Assembly (NCBI GenBank): GCA_028641055.1
Contig: CM054062.1
Coordinates: forward strand, 17,727,639 to 17,791,638
DNA from: Alopecurus myosuroides
Lineage: Eukaryota > Streptophyta > Magnoliopsida > Poales > Poaceae
Reading direction: 5' to 3'
DNA length: 64,000 nt
The number at the start of each line of letters is the position of its first letter. The first letter of the stretch is position 1. Positions 12,245-22,059 of this stretch are shown in pieces. A program made the translations under genes and the position numbers. Below the pieces are notes generated by a model that was not told the DNA's origin, did not search any database, and saw only the letters and a list, made by a program, of their open reading frames with translations.

Positions 12245-13284
12245 ACTCCATGTTTTTATTTGACCGCGCTGTGTACGTTCAAGATCCTGCACCCAAAGAT
12301 TGCATTCTTTAGCGTTTCTTGTCAAGAATTGAGGGGAATGTTCGATATGCACTTTGATATGCTCATCGTTCTAGATCAAGTCCGAAAACCCTAAAATAGT
12401 TCTAGTGCCTAATTAAAAATTCCTAATCGTCGTGGTTGAAGCTGAGTGTCATCGCCGGGTCTGAGTTCCGGCCGGCAGGTAATAAAGTAATAGTAACGAT
12501 ATTCATGCATCACGGTTCTTGTCTCCATCCACTAGTGGCGAGGCGTGAAGTATGGATGGATGCATCCACTAGTGAATTAATCCAGTTTGGCCTTCCTTTT
12601 TGTCTTGTAGTTCCTCTGTCCAGGTTTGTTTGCATGGATTCGTTTCAGTTTTGGCGTCCCTTTTTTTTCCCCAGCTTGCCCAAGGCATCTCGGCGACCAA
12701 CGCGGGACATGTGAGAGTACGGATCCACGCCCTTTCTGAACTGTACGCGCGCGTCTTCCGCTGCTCCGAGGAAGGGATCGAGGCGTCGTGTCCGGTTTGC
12801 GCCATGCAACCTGTCCCCGTCGTCCAAAGGATCCACCTGCATGCAACGCCAGTACGCAGTCGCGCGGATAGCCTCCCCTTCTTTTTTTCTCCTCGCGCGC
12901 GCTGATGGATCGATTCCGTTTCCTATAACTGGCTGCACGAGAGCAGTGGCTTGGCAGCCTCGATGAAGTAGTAGAAGAGCACCAGCGTTTGCTCACCGAG
13001 ACATATCGACACCTGGTAACAGTAGTCGACACAGCCCCCGATCGCTCCATCCATCTTTTCTCGTAGCTAGTCTCTATGTCCTGGTTGTGCACTCGTCCGT
13101 CACTGGCTCAGCTGACCCATCTTTTCTTTTTCTTGTGCTTGCGTCGTTGTGATGAAATAGGCCCAAATATCATTTTGGGCTGACTCTATGCTTGTCTCGT
13201 GCCTTTAAAATAAATAAATTACATGTATGTCTATGTAGGAGAAAGTGCCTACTAGATGCAAATACAACGTTCGCTTTGCAAATA
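12245..13284. other. Intergenic or decayed genic DNA
   Basis: Moderately GC-rich between 12,590 and 13,090, with open frames on both strands (the longest is 171 codons on the minus strand). None has a recognisable domain. I do not call a gene. Confidence 0.35.
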
Positions 13285-13595
13285 CTCCCTCCGTTCGCTT
13301 TTAATCTACATTCTGGCTCATGATTTTGTTCGGAAATAGTCTACATTCTGGATGGTCCCCACTCTCGTAATTAAGAGGAGAGAGAGGCCACACACCATGC
13401 ATGGTTAGAGATTGGCCAAATTATATGCAATTTGCATGCATTGCATTAATTAAGATTGGTTTAACCAATAGGATGATTTCTTTCTTGTGAGACCATAATT
13501 ATGATGCTTAGAAGGTTGTGCAAAGTGTACTAATAAATGGCCCTCTAATTTGTCTGAATTTTTCCAAGATGTAGACTAAATCCGAACGGAGGGAG
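13285..13595. mobile_element. Stowaway MITE, TA target duplication
   Basis: Left ctccctccgttcg is matched by right cgaacggagggag, with the inner blocks 'atctacattctgg' and 'gatgtagact' also inverted. TA flanks at 13,283-13,284 and 13,596-13,597. Length 311 bp, no coding capacity. Confidence 0.9.
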
Positions 13596-13849
13596 TATAT
13601 GTTTCCCCCCTCCTGCACACAACTTTGCATGGGCTTCCCTTTGCATGTAGATCTTTGTGGATTTTAGCTTGTGTTTTTCTTTTCTAATATTTTTCTCTTT
13701 CGGTGCTCATACCAAGCTTCGGAAATAGCATTATCTTCGTGCCTTGCCATAAACTAGCTAAGGACTGCCATGCCATAACTAGCTATGGCCTAGTTTCCGG
13801 TTGCACTTATCAAGATACGTAGTCGGGCGAAGTTTGTAACTTTTTTTCA

Positions 13850-15130
13850 TGGAGAAGTGTTAGTGATTTAAATCAACGAGTAACAACACAAAAAAAATTA
13901 AGATGCATATACAACCACGGTTGCACTTTTCTTAGTGAGGTAGAGTTGCACATTTCTTATAAAAAGTGCAACTTATATTGAATTTCAATCGCTAGTTGCA
14001 TATATCTTGAGGAAAGCGCAGTTCATATCGAAAACATATTGCTAGTAGGTAGCACGGTTCTTTAGAAAAGTGTAACTCATAAAATAACATGCCAAATTTT
14101 TAAAAATAACTACGATTGCACTTTTCTTAGCGAGGTAGTTGCACATTTCTCACTAAAAGTGAAAATCGTGTCAAAATTGGTCGGAGTAGTACATTTCTTT
14201 TAAAAAGTGCAACACATATTGAATAGCAGTCGCTAGTAGCACATATCTTGAGAAAAGTGCAGGTCATATTGAAAACCCGTCGCTAGTTGCACATTTCTTT
14301 GGAAAAGTGCAAATAAAATAACATCTTTTTTAGAAAAAAGAAAAGAAAGAAAGAAAGAAAGAAAATGCACTTCGAACCATGGTTGCACTTCTTTTAGTGA
14401 AGTAGTTGCATATTTCTTGATGAAAAGTGAAAATCATATTAAAACTGGTCGAAGTTGCATATTTCTTTTAAAAAGTGAAAGTCATATTCAATATCGATCG
14501 CTAGTTGCACATATCTCGAGAAAATTGTAAGTCATATAACTCAGAAAATTTCTCGTTGCACTTTTTCACCCAGAAAAGTTTAACTCAATGAATTACACTT
14601 TTATCCCTAGAAAAGTGTAACTCATTCTCGTTCCACTTTTTCACCCATAAAATTGTAACCAAATGAATTGCACTTTTCTTTCTGGAAAGGTGCAACTCGT
14701 TCTCGTTGCACTTTTTCGTCCAGAAAAGTGTAACTAAAAAAACCAACTCGGTGTGAATTGCAATTTTCTATTAATTGTGATTGCACTTTTCTATATTACC
14801 CGTGTCTCAGTCGACTCCGATATTAAGTCTCCGTCAACTGAGCAAAGTATAATCATATTTCAAAGAAAAGTGCAACACGTTCGGTGCAAGTGCAACATAA
14901 CGAATTGCAGTTTTTTATTAGAAAAGTGCAACCGCCTTATAAATGACTGAGACTTAAGAAAATCCTACCGACTGTGATTTCACAAAACCATTACTAAAAT
15001 AAGAGGAACACATTCTTATGGCTTATAAAAACGCGTTGCTAGTTTATTAAATAAAATTACAACTCGCATTGAAAATTCCTATAAAAGTTAGTCGCACATT
15101 TCTTAAATAGTAGTGCAACTCGTATCGAAG
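13850..15130. repeat. Array of about 50-bp palindromic gttgcac units
   Basis: More than twenty copies of gttgcac or its inverse gtgcaac are spread over 1.3 kb. Typical units read 'agttgcacatttctt' then 'aaaagtgcaactcatat' then a gaa..cgctag joint, so each unit of about 50 bp contains its own inverted repeat. Some units have lost one arm. Near 14,800-14,960 the array contains ctcagtcgact / actgagacttaa words that also occur at about 21,430. There is an aaag run at 14,338-14,364. Confidence 0.7.
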
Positions 15131-15299
15131 CTATAGGTTGAAATTGCACAAAAGTTCCATGTTTCTTCAAAAAAAAAAATGCGACAGAAAAAAGATACAT
15201 AAGAAATAAGAAGACAGCGGGCAAAAATGAAAACATTATATTCAAATTTTATTTTAGTTTCAGCAAAAAAACAATTTTTTTGGGATATACTCTATAGCT

Positions 15300-15910
15300 G
15301 TAAGCTCGATGGAAAGGGAGCGTTCTCAGGCCCCTTGTGTAGCGCTGTGTCTCTGGCTGTGGGCCCTTTGCTTTTTTGCTCTCGCTGGACTGTGGCCCAG
15401 TTTGCTGTTTATTCGACTCGTGGTTGCGTGGATCGCCATCGGCCGGTTGACCGTCTCCTTCTCTCCTTCCTCGTGTCTTCTCTCCTTCCATGGCAGCCGC
15501 CCTTCATCTCCAATCCTCGCGGGTAACCCTCGCCCGACGGAACACTGCTCCTTCTCCTCTCTATCCCGCGCCGCCATAGGGGATCGAGGCACCGCCGAGG
15601 GAGGTCGAGGGCGTGGCTCGCGGTCCTCATGGCCTACGGCGGCGCAGCGGCATCTGGGCGCGGCCGAACGACGGTCTGCCTGCAGGGCGAGGGCGGAAAG
15701 GATGACCGCGGACGCCGCCACCTCTGCCCCCACGACGTGCATCGGCCCCGAGTGCCCAGAGGGCCCCTCGATCTATTTGTGAGGAGGGAGGGAGCTATAG
15801 GGGCCTCCATGGAGGTTGCAGGCTGACTCTAGCGCCCGGCATGGTTTCTGCGTGCGGCCATCCAGTGCATCCGCGGCGGCTACTCCCGCCCAAACCACTC
15901 CAGCTTTGAG
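15300..15910 (+). pseudogene. Possible 5' exon region of a decayed gene
   Basis: GC-rich sequence after an AT-rich block, with a pyrimidine-rich leader (ctccttctct..) and an ATG at 15,489. Overlapping open frames reach 157 codons, with no domain I recognise. A possible splice donor (ttgag|gtatc) lies near 15,910, and the following AT-richer DNA resembles a grass first intron. It precedes the exon-like pieces at 16,344, 19,512 and 19,668 on the same strand. The link between them is my inference, and no intact reading frame supports a working gene. Confidence 0.3.
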
Positions 15911-16343
15911 GTATCATTTTCTTTTGAAGCAGAGCAGAGCAGCTGTTGCATGGGATGTGTTGTTGTATGGAGAATTGGGTGCTTTGGGTTCATATCCATT
16001 TTTGGCGATATAGCAGGTCTAGAAGCTTTTCAGGTTTGCCATGTATACTGAATATATTTTCTTAGATTGTTACTGCAATTGTATGATTGTGATTCCAGTA
16101 GACGAAGACTGTTTTTCAATTGTTGGGTAGCATATGTTAGTTTGTGTCCCTGCGTCGGTTTGAGGTTTGATGTTGATCTGATTTAGTGTCCAGTTTGTAA
16201 TTGGTCTCGATGATTGATGTTAATTCGGCCAGAGATGTGCAATTCCTAGGTTTGATGTGATCTTTATATGATTTATTAGTGGCTCGATCTGAGTCTGTTC
16301 ACACGAGCTGCTTTGTGATGTCATGTGTGGCCTCTCAATTTCA

Positions 16344-16551
16344 GGTGACAAACTAGGAACCTGGTGTTTCTCAGCAAGGGGGGAAGGGGTTGTTTTCTGT
16401 GCTTGCGGCGCCCGAGCTTAATGGAGCCAAGAATATGGAGTCTCTCAAGTAGAGGGATTGCGCCCTTGTTGGGACTCCATATGAATCGAGTGCTGCTGGA
16501 GTTGATTCTTCTAATACGCCACGTACAGAGCATGTCGAGTATCAGGCTGAG
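16344..16551 (+). pseudogene. Exon-like segment with one in-frame stop
   Basis: The segment follows a good acceptor (caatttcag) and ends at ctgag|gtactt, a plausible donor. From 16,357 one frame stays open for about 65 codons except for a TAG at 16,450-16,452. Its composition looks protein-like (GLFSVLAAPELNGAKN before the stop, DCALVGTPYESSAAG after it). I do not recognise the family. The TAG, and the lack of a clean continuation, argue for a pseudogene exon. Coding origin is inferred from codon texture and splice-like borders only. Confidence 0.4.
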
Positions 16552-16816
16552 GTACTTATGAAGAAACAATTGTGTGGATTCGTGCTAACTACTGCCTATG
16601 GTTGTGTTATGAATAATGTCAGATAGGCAACAATTTGTGTTTGCAGTTTAATACGACTAATTGATGGAAATTTAATTGGACATGAAGGTTCTTAATTGGT
16701 AGAACACGTTTGAGTTTCATAATCAGTAGCATCTTTACGGTCCCTCTTGTGGTCTATTACACCGTTTTCTATCACATTAGTACATTAATTAATGAAGATG
16801 AGACTAATTTGTACAC

Positions 16817-17045
16817 TTAATCAAGCTTAGACCTTGACGGAGCATAAGAGGCTAAAGTTGAAATTAAGAACCTTAATGTCACAACTAAGAAAGTTTGAAG
16901 ACCTCATATTTCGGCCACATTATTGAATCTGGGCCTTAGTAGTACAATTGAGTAAGCTTAGGTCTTGAGGAAGACTGCCAGGCTAAAATTGAACTTATGA
17001 ACCTTAATGCCACAACTAGGCAAGTTTGAGGACCTATCCTCCAGT
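16817..17045. repeat. Diverged tandem duplication, period about 131 bp
   Basis: The block 'aagcttag...cttgagg..gaccttaatg.cacaacta.g.aagtttgaggacct' occurs once starting about 16,823 and again about 16,954. The copies differ at many positions, so this is an old local duplication within an intron-like stretch. Confidence 0.65.
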
Positions 17046-17299
17046 TTTATATGCTTGGTGAAATTGTATTACTACTTGCTGAACAATAATTATGCTTTTC
17101 GGTGGTGTGTTAGCAAGACTAGGTGGCCAACTTCTTCATCAAATAATAAGTGCTATTTATTGCCATGATTGTTGCAAACAAAAAGATAGTGTTAGGTTAA
17201 TTGATCCTGAGGAATTTATATAAATAAAATGGTCCCAGTATTTGCCTCTATATATCTTCTATGAATTCTGTACAGGATCATACTTTTCCCTGCATTATT

Positions 17300-17620
17300 C
17301 TCTTCAGCTGTAAGTTCCTTAGGCTGCGAGCCATCTCAGGCCTCATGAAGCGTTTTGTGCCTTTGGCTATGTGCCTTTTTGTCTCTTGCTGTCGCTGGGT
17401 GTGTGGGAAGGTTCGCTCTGTGTCAGTGCGGCGCAGCTGGTTCCTGAGCTGGCGCTCCACGTGGTGGGCGTGGCTATGTGTAGAGCCGCTGGACGCCGCG
17501 CGTGGTATCTCCCTTTGCATTTTCTTGGTCAAAGCGGTGTGTTTCTTTCCGTTCCTATCCTCTTAGCCGAGCAGCCTCTCCGCTACTCGCCCTCTTCTTC
17601 CGTTTGATATCTAGGTCATC
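17300..17620 (+). repeat. Diverged paralogue of the 15.3-kb segment
   Basis: From agctgtaag (about 17,309) the sequence resembles the stretch starting at 15,296. Shared blocks in the same order include 'tctcaggcc', 'tggctatgtgcc / tggctgtgggcc', 'ctttttg' and 'tcgctgg'. Both lie just before a pyrimidine-rich, gene-leader-like region. This may be an old duplication of a promoter or first exon, or two copies of one dispersed element. Similarity was judged by eye. Confidence 0.4.
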
Positions 17621-18144
17621 GTCGGCTCTGATCCGAAGGCATGTCCTATAACCTCTCTATCTTCAATCTGGTTTCCTTCTTATCCCGTTTTCCTTGATGA
17701 TGATGTTTTCTACCAAATCTCCATGACCGACTCATATGTGCTACTCTGGTACCAAATCAGGTTCTCCAATAAGCCGTACTGGTTAGTGGCTATTTGGGGC
17801 ATGTTTTTCAGTTTTGATTTGGCCCCGGCCCTCTCGATTCAATGGACGACTTCTCTGATGTGCTACAGATCTGGTTTAACATCAAAATTTCCAGTAGTTT
17901 GGACTCGTTGGTCGGGATTTGGGGCATGTTTTCCGGCAGTGCTTTGACCCCATCCTTCTCGATTTGGTGATGGTGCTGGAGCAACTTATCATTTGCCCCT
18001 GCATCCAAGAGGGGTTGTTAGAGTGCGTCGCAAATAGTTCGGCGGTGCCGCCGTTTTGTTGGTGGCAGACATGTTGGCTGGCTAAGGAGGTACGGCCTCA
18101 TCTTTTCCCTTGATGTCATCCCGCTGTCATGTCACTGCACGTCA
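17621..18144. other. Unassigned segment with a 125-bp internal repeat
   Basis: 'atttggggcatgtttt' occurs at 17,792 and 17,917, each followed by a similar 'ttgatttggcccc / ctttgacccc' and 'ctctcgatt' block, so two diverged copies about 125 bp apart. Open frames up to 74 codons have no recognisable domain. Confidence 0.4.
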
Positions 18145-18220
18145 CGCACCGGAAGTACTACATGGTCGTGAATTCGACCGTACGCACCGGAAGTACTACA
18201 TGGTTGCGAATTCGACCGTA
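18145..18220. repeat. Two-copy 38-bp tandem repeat
   Basis: cgcaccggaagtactacatg starts at 18,145 and again at 18,183, each copy ending gaattcgaccgta. There are only a couple of differences, so this is a recent local duplication. Confidence 0.85.
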
Positions 18221-19511
18221 TGGCTACATAGATTAATTTAGTATCCATAGATTAATAGTCAGGTAGCGTAATTTGTCGTGCATTAGCCCGTAGGCTTGTC
18301 TATGTACTCAAGTGGTGACAAGATCGCATAAGCTATTATAACAGATTTACACCACCTATCTTAATCTATCTCGGTTTTTTAACAAATTTTACTTGGTTGT
18401 TAGCACCCACTAACCTAATCTGTATCGTTTTTTTAACAAATTGTACCCTCTTTCAATTATTTGTATGTACATACCATAGTACATATTCGGTTATCTTAGT
18501 CTTTGTTTCAGTTAAAGTTCTCTTTTTACGACAGTGATCACTATCCTAATGTCTATGTTCTTACTATTTTTAATTTGTGTTCCATGTATCATGCTAATTC
18601 TGCATGGTTGATCAATTAGGCCGAAGATTGGAATGTTTATTCTTTATTCAAAATCTGCATATGATGTTCCACAACTGACGAAAACATATCCCTGTCCAGT
18701 ACACGTAGCATGAAGATTAGTTGATTCCAGTGATTTTTTTTTCTTCAGAAACACTTCTCATATACTAATCAGGATGATAAAAACTTTAATAGTCATGTAG
18801 TGTTTGCTTTGTTGGTTTTTAGCATGATTTCGATGGTAGTATTGAGAAAATTACCGAATATCCTTTGCTTTTTTATTTTAAAGTGTAAGGTGCGCTTGAT
18901 TGTGCAAGATGGGGCCTCATAGATGAACAGAGTACTCGCCCAGAACATTTTGCTACTACCATTTAGATTTATGCAAATGTGATACTTTTTTTCCTTAGTT
19001 TAATTTTCTAACACTATAGTTGATGTTACATTTCTGGAATAAGATGGAAAAAGTTCCGAGTACTCACAAGAAATATATTGGTCTTGGCATTAAGATTGAT
19101 GCAAGTCTGATATGCTTTACTAGGTTCACTCCATAGTACTATAGCTGTTGTTGCCTTCCTTGAAAGTAAGATGAAAAACTGAGCATTTGGAAGACCAGGG
19201 TTATGTCTGTGTTCTCTTAGCTTGACATTCATCTACATAGTGCTATTTTGGTTCATGATTAATAAATATCAAGTATGTATTTCAGTATTGATGTCTTGGA
19301 TTATGCCGTTTGATTTGGGTCAGGGAAAAGTTATCTGCTAGCAGCAAGTATTCCATTTTTCTATGACAGTTATATTAGTTCAAATTTCATGTATATTTTA
19401 CCGTGATGGACTAATGGTGAGAGTTCGTCATATATCCATAAAGAAGAAAATTATAATACATATGGAAAATAGCTGATTATAATTAACACTTTTCTCTTGA
19501 CAACTGGCAAG
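18221..19511. other. AT-rich intergenic or intronic DNA
   Basis: No gene or element identified. Two similar tracts containing 'tttttaacaaatt' occur near 18,375 and 18,430. Confidence 0.35.
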
Positions 19512-19577
19512 ACATCGGAGGCTTTGGCTCCCTTTGCTGAGAGCTCTGGTGGCATGACATCCCCTCTGCTAATTTAG
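19512..19577 (+). pseudogene. Short exon-like segment
   Basis: It follows a possible acceptor (ctggcaag) and reads 21 codons to a TAG (includes EALAPFAESSGGM). I list it because it lies on the same strand and just upstream of the better exon candidate at 19,668. On its own the evidence is weak. Confidence 0.25.
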
Positions 19578-19667
19578 CTATTCTGGGTTTACTTTATTCT
19601 TGCTATATTTGTTACGAATGTCGGTATTGAAGGTTATGGAGATAACGGAATTCATTGGCTGATATAG

Positions 19668-19868
19668 GCATGCATACTACGCCACCTCCAGCAGTCCAGT
19701 TTACTCGGTCTATATACATGGTTACAGATCTTGTTATATTGGTTTGCCAAGGAGCTTTGCTGAAACTTTACTTGAGGAAGCTCCAGGCGATAAGGCTTTG
19801 CTCGGCACTGATCAAGAGATTTGCATACTGATGGTGTGAAATCGCCTTTGGGAAGCGTTACCAAAAAG
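19668..19868 (+). pseudogene. Exon-like segment with a frameshift
   Basis: The segment is bounded by gatatag at the left and aaaaag|gtatgg at the right, both plausible splice sites. One frame (codons from 19,669) is open for about 55 codons with protein-like composition, including IGLPRSFAETLLEEAPGDKA and a serine-rich start. Near 19,825-19,832 that frame runs into TGA, but shifting frame restores a further 14 codons (DGVKSPLGSVTKK) up to the donor. So I infer one small indel in a former exon. I do not recognise the protein. With 16,344-16,551 it is the best evidence for a lost host gene here. Confidence 0.45.
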
Positions 19869-21416
19869 GTATGGTCTCTGTCCAATTGTTTTTTTTCTGA
19901 TACTTATTAAGTGATGAGCATTATTCATGTCACACAAACTTTTGGCTTTCAGGTTTGATATACCCTGGTATCCGGAAAAAATAGAAATTTGGAGGATGGT
20001 CAAATAATTCCGAATTTTTAATGCTTAAAGACGACCAAGTATTCTACTTGTGTAAATAACTTGGCTAGGAAAGATTTTCGTCGACTTGCGGGCAAAAAAA
20101 GAAAGATTTCTAACAAATTGGCATGTATATACCACTAATTTGGCCAAAATCATTATCCCAGGGGCAATAGTTGTTATTTTCTTACGATTTTTTTTGTACA
20201 GGTACAATGCTTGAAAGTGTTTACCCGAATGTCAGCTTAGAACCTTTTTTTATCCTTTTTTTCAAAGTTTTACATTATTTTTAAATATCAGGGTACGTCC
20301 CAGGTTCTCCGATTTTCGATTATTCAATTCTCTTCTTTGTTGCAGGAGGGTATCACCAAAAGGTAGGTATTTCCAGAAGGTACTGAGAAGATAAGGAAGA
20401 AGGTATTGAGACACATGCCTGTACGCCTTGTTCCTATTTATTTTCCCCATTCACTCTTACATTAGCTCATTTGGTCCTAATCTTATTTTCAGCCTGCACG
20501 GAAGCGCAAATTGTGTTAGGAGGGCGTTTGCTGCATGGCCTGAATGATGTGTGCTTCTTGCATTCAGTAGCTTTATGTGTCCTGCTCTTACACATCAAAA
20601 CGAGCTGCCTTCCTGTAATACATTATGTAGGTGTATGTGTAAGCATTTTGTGTGTCTATATCTCACTTTGGCTAACCAAGGTCGTAATACATGTGTGTGT
20701 CATTCTTTTCTAAATAAAGTATGCTGCTATCTAGGCCGTGTTGTTCTTATATACCATGTCCCCCAACGTGTTAGAAACCTAATCTACAAGTTCCCATATA
20801 AAAATCTATCAAACCATGCCCACTTATTTTACAAAAAAATAATATTAAAAGACCGTTAAGCGCAGATTGACGCCATTTCTAGCATGTAGTCCTACACGGT
20901 AGAATGGATATGATAGAGCAGATAAAGCTTTGTATTCGGTTAGACCTCGCTGATACAGTTAGCCATAAAAAGTCATGGTAGCAAAAATTCAGAGGATTTG
21001 TTTCGGCACCACTGACACACCCATCGTCATGCAGTACAACAACTATTGTCGATAAATCATCCCTGTGCACCACACATGACAAGGGACATAACACAAGCCC
21101 TACGCGTCGAGCGTGCCAGCAAAATACACCTAGCCCGCACGGCCATCCTGCTCCAATTCGACCGTCAGCCTAGCGGTGACCATGTTAGCCCAGGTCTTGC
21201 ACAACGAAATGCAGACGGTGCGGCGGAGCGCGCGTTCCCGACTAGTTCTATATAAAGAGCAACGTACAATCAAAGAATAAGATTGATTGCTGGCCTAGCT
21301 GGTCTTACGCGGGAGGCTAATTACGCAGGTCGCATGTACGAATCCTTATGCAGCAGCGCTATTTCTTTTTCTTTGCTACTTATAGCAGTAGCACGAATCT
21401 CCAGAAAAAATTCGAC
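19869..21416. other. Intergenic DNA left of the duplication
   Basis: A few more acceptor-like sites are followed by short open stretches (19,952; about 20,341; about 20,493), but nothing I can support as coding. The last bases (21,400-21,416) are unique left flank of the tandem duplication. Confidence 0.35.
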
Positions 21417-21648
21417 GGCTGCCAAGGTCGACTGAGACTTAACAATTTCTCAGTCGCCTGAGGAATAGCAGATCCATTCCTTTTTTTTTGAGTTAGTTGG
21501 TCGGTGTTAGATTTTGCGTAAGTAATTAACATGAACATCCAGCCAATATGTACCCCTGCTCGGTTTGTTTCGGATTTGAACTCCAAGTCGTCTCTCGACC
21601 AGGATTTTATATATGAATAAAGAACGTGCATGCCTCTAAAAGTATATA

Positions 21649-21753
21649 CTCCCTCCAGGTCAGTTAACAAAATAGCTATATGTAACACTAAAATATGTCT
21701 AGATATATCTACTTTTATCTAATTTTGAGACGATTAATATGAGACAAAAAGAG
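21649..21753. mobile_element. Degenerate Stowaway-like MITE
   Basis: ctccctccaggtcag at the left and a weakly matching gagacaaaaagag at the right, with TA on both sides and an inverted 'tagatata' core. Only partly conserved. Confidence 0.55.
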
Positions 21754-21788
21754 TATATATGGTGTGACAAAGGTTCGACTGAGAAGTA

Positions 21789-22014
21789 CTCCCTCAGTTT
21801 TAAGTAACATACTCCCTCCGTCTCAAAAAAGATTTCTCAAATTTGTCTAAATTTGCATGTATCTTGCAAATTTAGACAAAGCTGAGACATCCTTCTCGAC
21901 AAGGGAGTATTTGATTTTCATTTGTAAACTATGGATGTGTGTACACATTAAAACATGTGTAAATATATTTATAATTTAACAAACAGAAATCAAGTATTTT
22001 GGACGGAGGAAATA
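21789..22014. mobile_element. Stowaway-like MITE with a second one nested inside
   Basis: The outer element starts ctccctcagttttaag after TA and ends near ggacggaggaaata, a decayed inverse. Inside it, 21,812-21,907 is a 96-bp hairpin with ctccctccgtctc at the left, acaagggag at the right and an 'aatttgtctaaatttgc / gcaaatttagacaaa' stem, flanked by TA. So one Stowaway landed in another. Confidence 0.65.
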
Positions 22015-22059
22015 TACTTGGTCGTACTGACGTCACAAGTGTGATCTAGAGAGATATTA

